NCBI RefSeq assembly: GCF_002265875.1
Contig: NZ_NPFA01000002.1
Span: 157 to 64,156 of the forward strand
Reading direction: 5' to 3'
DNA length: 64,000 bases
DNA from: Marinococcus halophilus
GTDB taxonomy: Bacteria > Bacillota > Bacilli > Bacillales > Marinococcaceae
A program made the position numbers and the translations under genes. Below the pieces are notes generated by a model. The model saw only the letters and a list, made by a program, of their open reading frames with translations. It made no database searches and was not told the DNA's origin. Below, in pieces: positions 8,807 to 14,866 of this stretch (position 1 is its first letter; each line of letters opens with the position of its first letter).

Positions 8807-9340
8807 GAACTATAACTATGTTTTGAACTAGAGCCTATATAAATTATTCTTTTATTTCCATAAAACAATAATTGCCGAAGGCAATTTCCCGTAAGGGAAT
8901 AAAGCGTTATTGCGTTTATTGATACGTATATTGATTACGTAAATCTTGACGTAATAACGTGAACTACGTCTTAACGTTAACTACGTATAGAGAAAAAGCG
9001 ATCTATTACGTTTATTGAACGAAATATTGTCGTAAATATTGACGAATATTGATCGTCAGGGATATGTAATCTAACGTAAAATGCTATGTCCGAATATAGG
9101 ACGTAAATAAGCGTTACTGACATTTATGATTAACGTAAATATTGGCGTAAATCAGACGTATATAGGGGTTAAAATTTCGTTAGGGGGTACGTGCTTAAAC
9201 GTTGATATGGCGTAGGTTCAGGCGTTGTTATGTATAGGCGTATATAGGCGTTTTTACGTTGGGGGATTACGTTTAAAATTCCCGTGTTACGTCTTCAGTG
9301 GACGGCACTTCTCAAATTTTCGAAAGGGGGTAGGTTAACG

Positions 9341-9742
9341 ATGATCGACTTTACACAATTTAAGGAAACGCAGGTTCAAGCAATAGGGTACTTGTCCATG
9401 CCAAATAAAGCGGGTATGTCCTTTGACGATATAGCTGAACGTTGTGGGGTGTCTGTTAGACAATTGCACAGGTGGCGTACTGAACCTGAATTTAAACAGG
9501 CTATCGTTGAACAGTCGCTTAATAATGTTAAGGACGAAATACCTGACGTTCTATCAGCACACAAGAAGCAAGCAACTAAAGGAAATGTTAAGGCTATTGA
9601 ATTATTCTATAAGCTGTTTGGTCTGCTAGTAGAGAAGCAGGAGATAGAGCAGAATGTAAGCAATAAGGACAAGGATAATGAAGACATTGACAAAGAAATA
9701 AATGAACTTCGTAACTTAATTGATGAAAGTAAAGGCGATTAA
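9341..9742 (+). CDS. HTH protein of the phBC6A51 type
   Basis: 133 residues from ATG 9341, chosen because CGAAAGGGGGTAGG precedes it; the longer frame from 9284 has no ribosome binding site. Residues 25-50 (MSFDDIAERCGVSVRQLHRW) form a homeodomain-like helix-turn-helix as in the Bacillus phage phBC6A51 family, followed by a helical region and a charged C-terminus. Such proteins occur in small terminase or DNA-binding contexts. Here it lies more than 5 kb from the large terminase gene, beside the recombinase, so a role in DNA recognition or regulation is equally possible. Confidence 0.75.
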   Translation: MIDFTQFKETQVQAIGYLSMPNKAGMSFDDIAERCGVSVRQLHRWRTEPEFKQAIVEQSLNNVKDEIPDVLSAHKKQATKGNVKAIELFYKLFGLLVEKQEIEQNVSNKDKDNEDIDKEINELRNLIDESKGD

Positions 9743-9880
9743 TCATCGTCTTCTTTCCTACATAAATACTTTAAATTGTTCGTCACATAATATAGAATAT
9801 ACGACGAATAATATTTTACTTAAACGCAACAAACACTGACAGTAAAGGAATGAACGAAAACAATTCGTCATATAATGTTG

Positions 9881-9909
9881 TTGACACTTTATCGTGTTCG
9901 TCGTATAAT
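9881..9909 (+). promoter_or_regulatory. Perfect consensus sigma-A promoter of the tyrosine recombinase
   Basis: TTGACA, exactly 17 bases, TATAAT, within TTCGTCGTATAAT. Related strings CGTCATATAAT (9868-9878) and CGTCACATAAT (9781-9791) precede it. Unlike other promoters of this prophage it carries no GTAAACATGTTTAC operator, so it may be active in the lysogen. Confidence 0.85.
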
Positions 9910-9947
9910 AAAGTTAATCAGTTGAACGAAAGGAATGAACGAATAAA

Positions 9948-10853
9948 ATGATTGAACAAAAGTATATTGAAATGTTTGCTGACGAAATGAAGAAAGATGA
10001 ACGAAGTGAAGCCACGGTACGTAATTACGTGTATGATCTGAAATACTTCAATAAGTGGGTGAATGATTCCGTGGAAAACGTTGACCCCCCACAACGGGGG
10101 GCGGGGGGCATATTTCCCCCACAGCCGACGTTCAAAAAATACGCACAACATTTACGAAACTCGGGGTCTGCGCCCGCAACGATTAACCGACGTATGCAAT
10201 CTTTAAAAACGTTCTTTAACGTGATGATAGCGAAAGGCTACGCTGAAGAAAATCCGATGAACGACATTAAGGCGAAAAAAGTCGCCCGTCAGAATGAAAC
10301 GAAATGGCTTGATCGTGACCAAATAAAAGCGATTTTTAACGAAATAAAAAAGGTAAACGGCGACGCTAAACGGGTTAAGTATCATGCCATATTTTCGATA
10401 TTAGTTAACTGCGGCTTACGTGTCGAAGAATTAACGAACCTGAAAGTGGACGACGTTAATTTTAAAAGTGGAATCTTGACGGTACGAAGCGGGAAAGGCG
10501 GCAAGTTTCGTTACATTCCGCTAAATAAATCGACTTCGACAAGTATTTTACATTGGTTACAGTATAGAGAAGCGGAAGATAGCGATTATTTATTTACGTC
10601 AGAACGTCAGCCGCAAATGACGACAAGGGGCGTTCAGCATATGGCGAAACGATTGAACGAAAACCTGAACTTTCATTTTACGGTTCACCAATTGCGTCAT
10701 ACGTTCCTGAAAAACGTGGCGGATTCTACGGGGAAAGTTGAAATTGTCGCAAGTTTGGCGGGGCATGATTCCGTTGATACGTCACGGCGTTATATTGAAC
10801 CAAGTATGCGGGAAATCGCTGAAGCCATGCAGGACAACGAATATAACTTCTAA
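9948..10853 (+). CDS. Tyrosine recombinase/phage integrase family protein
   Basis: 301 residues. The N-terminal SAM-like core-binding domain spans about residues 1-105 and the catalytic domain 115-295. All catalytic residues are present: Arg158 (CGLRVEEL), Lys183 (SGKGGK), His247 and Arg250 (HQLRHTF), His273 (LAGHDS) and Tyr282 (RRYIEP). It is XerC/D-like in length. The phage already has a serine integrase, so this protein may resolve phage DNA multimers, act on a second site, or work as a DNA-binding regulator, as reported for the recombinase-fold repressor YopR of SPbeta. Residues 46-60 (DPPQRGAGGIFPPQP) are an unusual insertion encoded by a G/C-run sequence. Confidence 0.9.
   Translation: MIEQKYIEMFADEMKKDERSEATVRNYVYDLKYFNKWVNDSVENVDPPQRGAGGIFPPQPTFKKYAQHLRNSGSAPATINRRMQSLKTFFNVMIAKGYAEENPMNDIKAKKVARQNETKWLDRDQIKAIFNEIKKVNGDAKRVKYHAIFSILVNCGLRVEELTNLKVDDVNFKSGILTVRSGKGGKFRYIPLNKSTSTSILHWLQYREAEDSDYLFTSERQPQMTTRGVQHMAKRLNENLNFHFTVHQLRHTFLKNVADSTGKVEIVASLAGHDSVDTSRRYIEPSMREIAEAMQDNEYNF
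10085..10120 (+). repeat. G/C-run palindromic insertion inside the recombinase gene
   Basis: C6 (10085-10090), G6 (10096-10101), C, G6 (10103-10108), then C5 (10116-10120). It can form hairpins or a G-rich structure and is unlike any other DNA in the prophage. It keeps the reading frame and falls in the linker of the N-terminal domain. Confidence 0.7.
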
Positions 10854-10880
10854 AAGGTGGGCGAAAGCCTATCTTTTTTT
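10854..10880 (+). terminator. Terminator of the recombinase gene
   Basis: GGTGGGC-GAAA-GCCTATC, with two G-T pairs and a GNRA loop, followed by eight T. It directly follows the stop codon. Confidence 0.75.
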
Positions 10881-10966
10881 TGTTTTAGGCGTTGTTAAAC
10901 GTCCAGTCAGATTAATTTAGTAATAGGCGTCAAAATGGACGCTAAATTTTAAAAGAGGTGATTTAT

Positions 10967-11317
10967 ATGGCAGACGCACATTGTAGAGCGAGTGACTTGC
11001 GATTCTTAGGTTTAGAAGGTTGTGGTCGTACCATTAGCGGCGAGCATGTTCTTATTTCTCTTAGTGGAAGTACAACGGACGTTAGCGGCAACGTGGCGAG
11101 TTACGACGTAGAAGCCGCACTATACCGTAAAACACATTATGGTTCTACTAACCTGATTACGATTAAAACAGGTTGGGTTTCGGGTTATAGTCCGTTTAAC
11201 CGTGATATTTACGGCGTCCATACGGGCGAAGGTGATATTTTCGTTAAATATACTATCTTCCACAGCGGTACTGATACCGTTGTAGACACAATTTACACGC
11301 ACCAATGGACGCATTAA
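10967..11317 (+). CDS. Small beta-rich protein, copy 1 of a tandem pair
   Basis: 116 residues from ATG 10967 behind AAAAGAGGTG. Family unknown. The pattern of alternating hydrophobic residues and glycines suggests an all-beta sandwich. The C-terminal two-thirds (SYDVEAALYRKTHYG, then SPFNRDIYGVHTGEG) aligns with the next gene (AYDVEMRLYREGDG, SPFDRDITPVYEG), so the two are diverged duplicates. Both genes are preceded by AAAATGGACGC and followed by nearly identical terminators. No signal peptide. It lies in the cargo block between recombinase and terminase, so a host-benefit or exclusion role is possible but not shown. Confidence 0.7.
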   Translation: MADAHCRASDLRFLGLEGCGRTISGEHVLISLSGSTTDVSGNVASYDVEAALYRKTHYGSTNLITIKTGWVSGYSPFNRDIYGVHTGEGDIFVKYTIFHSGTDTVVDTIYTHQWTH

Positions 11318-11325
11318 GTTAAGTT

Positions 11326-11355
11326 GTCGTAACCCTTTGAGGGTTGCGGCTTTTT
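11326..11355 (+). terminator. Terminator of cassette copy 1
   Basis: GTCGTAACCC-TTTGA-GGGTTGCGGC followed by five T. It is repeated with one loop difference at 11818-11850. Confidence 0.8.
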
Positions 11356-11374
11356 AATTAATTTATCGAAAGTT

Positions 11375-11406
11375 GTCACAAATAGCGACTTTTAACAACA
11401 GTCTTA
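11375..11406 (+). promoter_or_regulatory. GTCACA-type element (copy I)
   Basis: GTCACA at 11375-11380, 15 bases, CAACAGTCTTAGTTGTAA. It lies between the copy 1 terminator and the start of copy 2, matching the phage-specific element described in the findings with a spacer one base shorter. Confidence 0.6.
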
Positions 11407-11452
11407 GTTGTAAGCGTTAAAATGGACGCAAAAATTTACATGAGGTGATAAC

Positions 11453-11809
11453 ATGGCTACACCGGAAATTGAAGAATTTTTTAACTTGCAAGACAGTCCA
11501 ATTGCAGAACATGACCACTATGCGACTTTAAAAGTTTATGACAATTGGGAAGAAGTACAGGTAAGACTGGACGCTAAATCAGGGAATAACAATACAATTA
11601 CAGCTTATGATGTTGAAATGAGGTTGTACCGTGAAGGTGACGGTCTTATTGCAACAAGAACAGGTTACGTTCATTCAGAAAGTCCTTTTGACCGTGATAT
11701 TACACCTGTTTACGAAGGAACTTGTTGGTTAGAATTTCATTTCACCTATTCTCAAGGCGGAGAATACTATGGAGAATGGAATTATACAACAGATACTTGG
11801 TATCACTAA
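11453..11809 (+). CDS. Small beta-rich protein, copy 2 of a tandem pair
   Basis: 118 residues; ATG behind TGAGGTGATAAC. Diverged duplicate of the upstream protein, sharing the YDVE-LYR and SPF-RDI segments and an aromatic C-terminus (TTDTWYH against THQWTH). Cytosolic by sequence; function unknown. It has its own GTCACA-type element and its own terminator, so each copy is an independent cassette. Confidence 0.7.
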   Translation: MATPEIEEFFNLQDSPIAEHDHYATLKVYDNWEEVQVRLDAKSGNNNTITAYDVEMRLYREGDGLIATRTGYVHSESPFDRDITPVYEGTCWLEFHFTYSQGGEYYGEWNYTTDTWYH

Positions 11810-11817
11810 TAAATTTT

Positions 11818-11850
11818 GTCGTAACCCTTTCAGGGTTGCGGCTTTTTTTT
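11818..11850 (+). terminator. Terminator of cassette copy 2
   Basis: Same stem as at 11326-11355, loop TTTCA, followed by eight T. Confidence 0.85.
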
Positions 11851-11858
11851 GTACATAT

Positions 11859-11872
11859 GTTTACATGTTTTC
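11859..11872 (+). promoter_or_regulatory. Operator-like half palindrome upstream of the lipoprotein
   Basis: GTTTACATGTTTTC, a degenerate copy of the GTAAACATGTTTAC family, located between the terminator and the lipoprotein gene. No convincing -10 box at 17 bases. Confidence 0.4.
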
Positions 11873-11923
11873 ACTACTTTGTTACAGTTTGGTAACGAAA
11901 ATATTACAAAGGGGTTACAATAC

Positions 11924-12727
11924 ATGAAGAAGCAATTAGTTACAGTTGGATTGTCGTCATTATTAGCGTTATCCGCTTGCGGTACGAATGAAGAAGCAAG
12001 TAACGAAGAAAACGAAGGGTCTACGCAGAAAGCACAGGCGTCTTCAGATGATTCTTCCAGTAATAACGAAGGGGAAACGTCGGAAGCCGATTCTGAAGAA
12101 ACGTCAGATCGTTATGAGAAGCTACACAAAACCATGACGACGTTCAGCCTTCCCGAAGAAGGGCGTGTTAGCAAGGAAGAAGCTGAAGCGGGTTTTACGG
12201 AATTTCTTCGTCCTGAAGATGATTTTGAAGACGTAATACTTTACAAAAATTCAATGGTTTTTGATAAAGAAACACAAGAAACGTATCGGTACACATGGAC
12301 GAATTACGGAAAAGCTACGGAAGGGTTTAAAACTGAACCTGAAGGAACGCAAGCGTTAGGGGCGTTGAAGTATATTGTTAATGAGCAATTAACCCGTTAC
12401 CCAACGCCTTCAGGGAAAGTGGGCGTTCCACTTAGCGAAATAGAAAACTACGAAGAAAACGTTGATTATTCAAAAGAAGCTGAATCAGAAGAAAGGCTTA
12501 CAGGTTACGAAGCTATTGAAGAAGGTTCACATAGTTCGTTACACGAACTGTATCGTATCGAACCTTACGTTGAACAGTTCGACGCTGTTCACGACTGGAC
12601 GACAGAAACGATTCATTACTTCGAAGAAGCTAGATCATACGACGAAGACGAATGGAAGCAAGCGTATAAATACTATAAAAAAGGCGTCGATAATATTGAC
12701 GAAATGGAACGTGCAATAAACGAATAA
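11924..12727 (+). CDS. Prophage-encoded lipoprotein
   Basis: 267 residues from ATG 11924 (ribosome binding site AAAGGGG); the longer frame from 11849 would spoil the signal peptide. Lipobox LSAC with Cys19, an Asp/Ser/Glu-rich linker, then a domain nearly identical in pattern to the chromosomal lipoprotein at 5784-6611 (shared EPYVEQFDAVHDWTTETI; YKYYKKGVDNIDEME). Unknown family. Surface lipoproteins of temperate phages such as Ltp of Streptococcus phage TP-J34 block superinfection, so exclusion is a reasonable hypothesis; lysogenic conversion of the envelope is another. Expression from the lysogen is plausible because the gene is isolated between terminators. Confidence 0.85.
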   Translation: MKKQLVTVGLSSLLALSACGTNEEASNEENEGSTQKAQASSDDSSSNNEGETSEADSEETSDRYEKLHKTMTTFSLPEEGRVSKEEAEAGFTEFLRPEDDFEDVILYKNSMVFDKETQETYRYTWTNYGKATEGFKTEPEGTQALGALKYIVNEQLTRYPTPSGKVGVPLSEIENYEENVDYSKEAESEERLTGYEAIEEGSHSSLHELYRIEPYVEQFDAVHDWTTETIHYFEEARSYDEDEWKQAYKYYKKGVDNIDEMERAINE

Positions 12728-12734
12728 ACCTTTA

Positions 12735-12767
12735 CGTCCTTCCTAATGGAAGGGCGAATTTTTTTTA
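12735..12767 (+). terminator. Terminator of the prophage lipoprotein gene
   Basis: GTCCTTCC-TAAT-GGAAGGGC followed by GAATTTTTTTT. Confidence 0.8.
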
Positions 12768-12777
12768 TAAAAATATT

Positions 12778-12815
12778 GTTTACATGTTTACAAATAATAA
12801 AATACGTCGTATAAT
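12778..12815 (+). promoter_or_regulatory. Sigma-A promoter with operator
   Basis: Operator GTTTACATGTTTAC (12778-12791) overlaps -35 TTTACA (12787-12792); 17-base spacer ending ATACGTCG; -10 TATAAT (12810-12815). Confidence 0.8.
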
Positions 12816-12868
12816 GAATTTAGTTCTTCAGGGAAGGACATAATAAAAACGCAAAGGGGAAATAAAAA

Positions 12869-13276
12869 ATGAAATTACTTAACACAAACGCAGGAATCCA
12901 AAAGGCAAAATTCGCAAACAAAGTTGACCACATTGAAGACATTCAGGAAGATATTGAATACATGGAAAAGATAAGCGAAAGATACAAAATCGTTGAAGTT
13001 GCGGTTATGACGGAAGAAGAATATAACGAATTTAGTACAAGCATGATGGCGGATTGGGATTTTCTTGACGGAAAAGGTGGAACGGATTCAACGACAGCAA
13101 CGGAAGCCCACGAAAGCAAAAGAATGTTCGAATGGACGAAGGAAGAAATGGACGAATTTCGCAAGGGCGCATATCGTGAATGTATCGGTATCACGACGCC
13201 GCAAGCAAACGAAATGATTGTTGTTGACCCGCAAGGTCATAACTACGCAAGATATTCAGCGTTGGTAAAAGGTTAA
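12869..13276 (+). CDS. Unknown phage protein, 135 aa
   Basis: ATG behind CAAAGGGGAAA. A helical, charged N-terminus (heptad-like KVDHIEDIQEDIEYMEKI) is followed by a mixed domain rich in Glu, Asp and Met. No family recognised, no signal or membrane segment. Transcribed from its own operator-controlled promoter 54 bases upstream of the start, so it is likely part of the repressed early set. Alone between two terminators. Confidence 0.65.
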   Translation: MKLLNTNAGIQKAKFANKVDHIEDIQEDIEYMEKISERYKIVEVAVMTEEEYNEFSTSMMADWDFLDGKGGTDSTTATEAHESKRMFEWTKEEMDEFRKGAYRECIGITTPQANEMIVVDPQGHNYARYSALVKG

Positions 13277-13281
13277 AACGT

Positions 13282-13304
13282 GGGCGATTAAATTCGCCCT
13301 TCTT
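13282..13304 (+). terminator. Hairpin after the 135-aa gene
   Basis: GGGCGA-TTAAAT-TCGCCC followed by TTCTT; a weak T tract. Confidence 0.55.
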
Positions 13305-13318
13305 GTAAACATGTTTAC
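13305..13318 (+). promoter_or_regulatory. Perfect operator palindrome without promoter
   Basis: GTAAACATGTTTAC, fully symmetric. No -10 box follows at proper spacing. A bound protein could act as a roadblock ahead of the small ORF, as mycobacteriophage L5 stoperators do. Confidence 0.65.
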
Positions 13319-13342
13319 TAATTTACGAAAGGTAGGTTAACG

Positions 13343-13459
13343 ATGTTAATTAAAAATAGCGACTGGCAGAATATGAAGAAAGAACATAAAATGTTAATGC
13401 TCGAAGGGTTGGTTGCGAAAACCAAACGAATGAAAGTTTACATGTACGTTTTCCGTTAA
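13343..13459 (+). CDS. Small basic protein, 38 aa
   Basis: ATG at 13343 behind CGAAAGGTAGG, ending at TAA 13457-13459. Sequence is Met- and Lys-rich (MKKEHKMLMLEGLVAKTKR). Unknown function; coding status rests on the good ribosome binding site and on the terminator at its end. Confidence 0.5.
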   Translation: MLIKNSDWQNMKKEHKMLMLEGLVAKTKRMKVYMYVFR

Positions 13460-13477
13460 GGAAGCGTACTTTTTTTA
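13444..13477 (+). terminator. Terminator overlapping the end of the 38-aa gene
   Basis: GTACG-TTTTCC / GGAAG-CGTAC around GTTAA, followed by eight T. Confidence 0.75.
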
Positions 13478-13506
13478 TGCCCAAAAATTATTTTAAAACT
13501 TTTTAT

Positions 13507-13544
13507 GTAAACATGTTGACGTATAATAAAATACGTCGTATAAT
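13507..13544 (+). promoter_or_regulatory. Sigma-A promoter with operator
   Basis: GTAAACATGTTGAC (13507-13520) overlaps -35 TTGACG (13516-13521); 17-base spacer; TATAAT (13539-13544) followed by GAATTTAGATC. Confidence 0.85.
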
Positions 13545-13580
13545 GAATTTAGATCAGATAAACGAGAGGGGAAATTAACA

Positions 13581-14321
13581 ATGAAAAACAACACAAACAT
13601 TCAAGTACCGAACAAATATCAGGGCATGATTGCAGAAGTAGACTTCGAAGGTAAGGCAATGGGATATTGGGCTTACACAGAAAAAGGATTTTATTTCCCT
13701 TCAACGGGTTGTCACACTGGACATGAAGACACACAGGCTGAACTACTTAAAGTAATTCGTGAAGTAAAGCCTTGCAATTGCGAAGAATGTACAGAAGAAG
13801 AAGTTCTTGTTGAAGAAGAAAACGAAGAAGAAGAAGAAACGGCGACTGAAAACGTTGAACCAAAAGCAACCGCAAGCGTAAGGGTAGCAGGTAAAAAATT
13901 CGAATACAAAATTACGCTTCCTGACGGTGGAGAAGCAACAAGAAAAAGCGACAAAAGTGATTACCGTTTCGCTGTTATCGGCTATAAAAATCCAACGGAA
14001 AAAGACAAAGACGAGCATTGGACAGTGTTCAGTTTTCATTCACGGAAAGACCTAGCAGAAAAAAGCCGTGAATATAACAGAATTTCATTCATGAGTAATC
14101 TCACTATTGTCGAAATTCCTGAAATTGAAGAAATGAAAAAAGCGAACGCACAGAAAGTTACTTTCGAGAAAAAAGACACAGTTTGGTACGCTTCAAACGG
14201 AATGTCGATCAGGGCGAAGTTCTTCCCAACGCAAGGGTACAGCGTTAGAAACGTAGACGGCGAAGAAATTGACTTTGTAAGTGAAATCAACGTTGCCAAA
14301 AATATCATCAAGCAAGCGTAA
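13581..14321 (+). CDS. Unknown phage protein, 246 aa
   Basis: ATG behind GAGGGGAAA. The N-terminal part has a cysteine/histidine cluster (GCHTGHED, then PCNCEEC) that may bind a metal, followed by a Glu-rich linker (about residues 72-95) and a C-terminal beta-rich region. No family recognised. It is the only gene of its transcription unit, directly behind one of the strongest operator-promoters, which points to an early function that the lysogen keeps silent. Confidence 0.7.
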   Translation: MKNNTNIQVPNKYQGMIAEVDFEGKAMGYWAYTEKGFYFPSTGCHTGHEDTQAELLKVIREVKPCNCEECTEEEVLVEEENEEEEETATENVEPKATASVRVAGKKFEYKITLPDGGEATRKSDKSDYRFAVIGYKNPTEKDKDEHWTVFSFHSRKDLAEKSREYNRISFMSNLTIVEIPEIEEMKKANAQKVTFEKKDTVWYASNGMSIRAKFFPTQGYSVRNVDGEEIDFVSEINVAKNIIKQA

Positions 14322-14326
14322 AGGCG

Positions 14327-14346
14327 GCGGGGTTAACGCCCCGCTT
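14327..14346 (+). terminator. GC-rich hairpin after the 246-aa gene
   Basis: GCGGGG / CCCCGC with a short loop, 6 bases after the stop codon; only a weak T tract follows. Confidence 0.6.
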
Positions 14347-14365
14347 CCAATTAAAAATTTTCGTA

Positions 14366-14403
14366 GTAAACTTGTTGACTTGTAAATAAATACGTCGTAT
14401 AAT
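14366..14403 (+). promoter_or_regulatory. Sigma-A promoter with operator ahead of the packaging genes
   Basis: GTAAACTTGTTGAC (14366-14379) overlaps -35 TTGACT (14375-14380); 17-base spacer; TATAAT (14398-14403). First promoter upstream of the terminase region. Confidence 0.8.
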
Positions 14404-14435
14404 TTATTTAGATTAGACGAAAGGGGAACGGAAAG

Positions 14436-14603
14436 ATGGACGAAAATATTGTTGAATTAGAAAAAGACCGTAAAGTTGCGGTGATACGAGAAGACGGAAT
14501 TGAAATCCTTTCCTTCAATCGGATAACGAATCAAACGCAATCGGTTCACTTATCGAACGAACAGTTTGAAAAAATTATGGAAGCTATGAAAGGCGGCGAA
14601 TAA
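14436..14603 (+). CDS. Small unknown protein, 55 aa
   Basis: ATG at 14436 behind GAAAGGGGAACGG; stop TAA 14601-14603. Acidic, single small domain (IEILSFNRITNQTQSVHLS). The stop is followed after one base by the start of the next gene, so the pair is translationally coupled. Function unknown. Confidence 0.6.
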   Translation: MDENIVELEKDRKVAVIREDGIEILSFNRITNQTQSVHLSNEQFEKIMEAMKGGE

Positions 14604-14604
14604 A

Positions 14605-14757
14605 ATGAACATAAACAAATTCAGATCATTCTTGTACGTATTGGCGAAAATACTCGGAGACATAAGCGCAGTTAAGAACGGCACTGTTAAGAAACGCATT
14701 GGTCGAAGGGTAGTCGGAAAAGCGACAGGAAAAGGCATTGGAAAGTTGTTCAAGTAA
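14605..14757 (+). CDS. Small basic phage protein, 50 aa
   Basis: ATG at 14605, one base after the preceding stop. Very basic C-terminal half (KKRIGRRVVGKATGKGIGK), a pattern I associate with short conserved proteins upstream of terminase genes in Bacillus phages; DNA or RNA binding is plausible. No stronger evidence. Confidence 0.6.
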   Translation: MNINKFRSFLYVLAKILGDISAVKNGTVKKRIGRRVVGKATGKGIGKLFK

Positions 14758-14814
14758 ACACGGCTTGTTATTTCAGCCTTTGCCCCATTTATGACAGTAG
14801 AAGATTAATAACGA

Positions 14815-14847
14815 AAGGCGTTCCCAAAAAAGGGGCGTCTTTTTTCT
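14815..14847 (+). terminator. Terminator upstream of the large terminase gene
   Basis: AAGGCG-CCC / GGG-CGTCTT around AAAAAA, followed by six T. If it works fully, the terminase needs another promoter or read-through. Confidence 0.7.
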
Positions 14848-14866
14848 ATTTAAAGAGGTGGGGTGA

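Larger units (their letters stand above)
8435..9340. other. Long non-coding region with repeats and decayed coding fragments
   Basis: No ORF with a credible start and ribosome binding site was found. From 8504 to 8624 the plus strand reads like the end of a protein (IRPDLLDERLVQLLIERDI and onward) without a start. From about 8806 to 8620 the minus strand also reads as protein (FYVKDFCNPIRRHVQKQG), again without a start. Bases 8758-8806 resemble the iteron region of the replication initiator gene. From about 8925 the sequence is dominated by ACGTAA, TTGACG and GGCGTATATAGGCG repeats. It may hold attachment-related, replication or regulatory sites. Confidence 0.6.
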
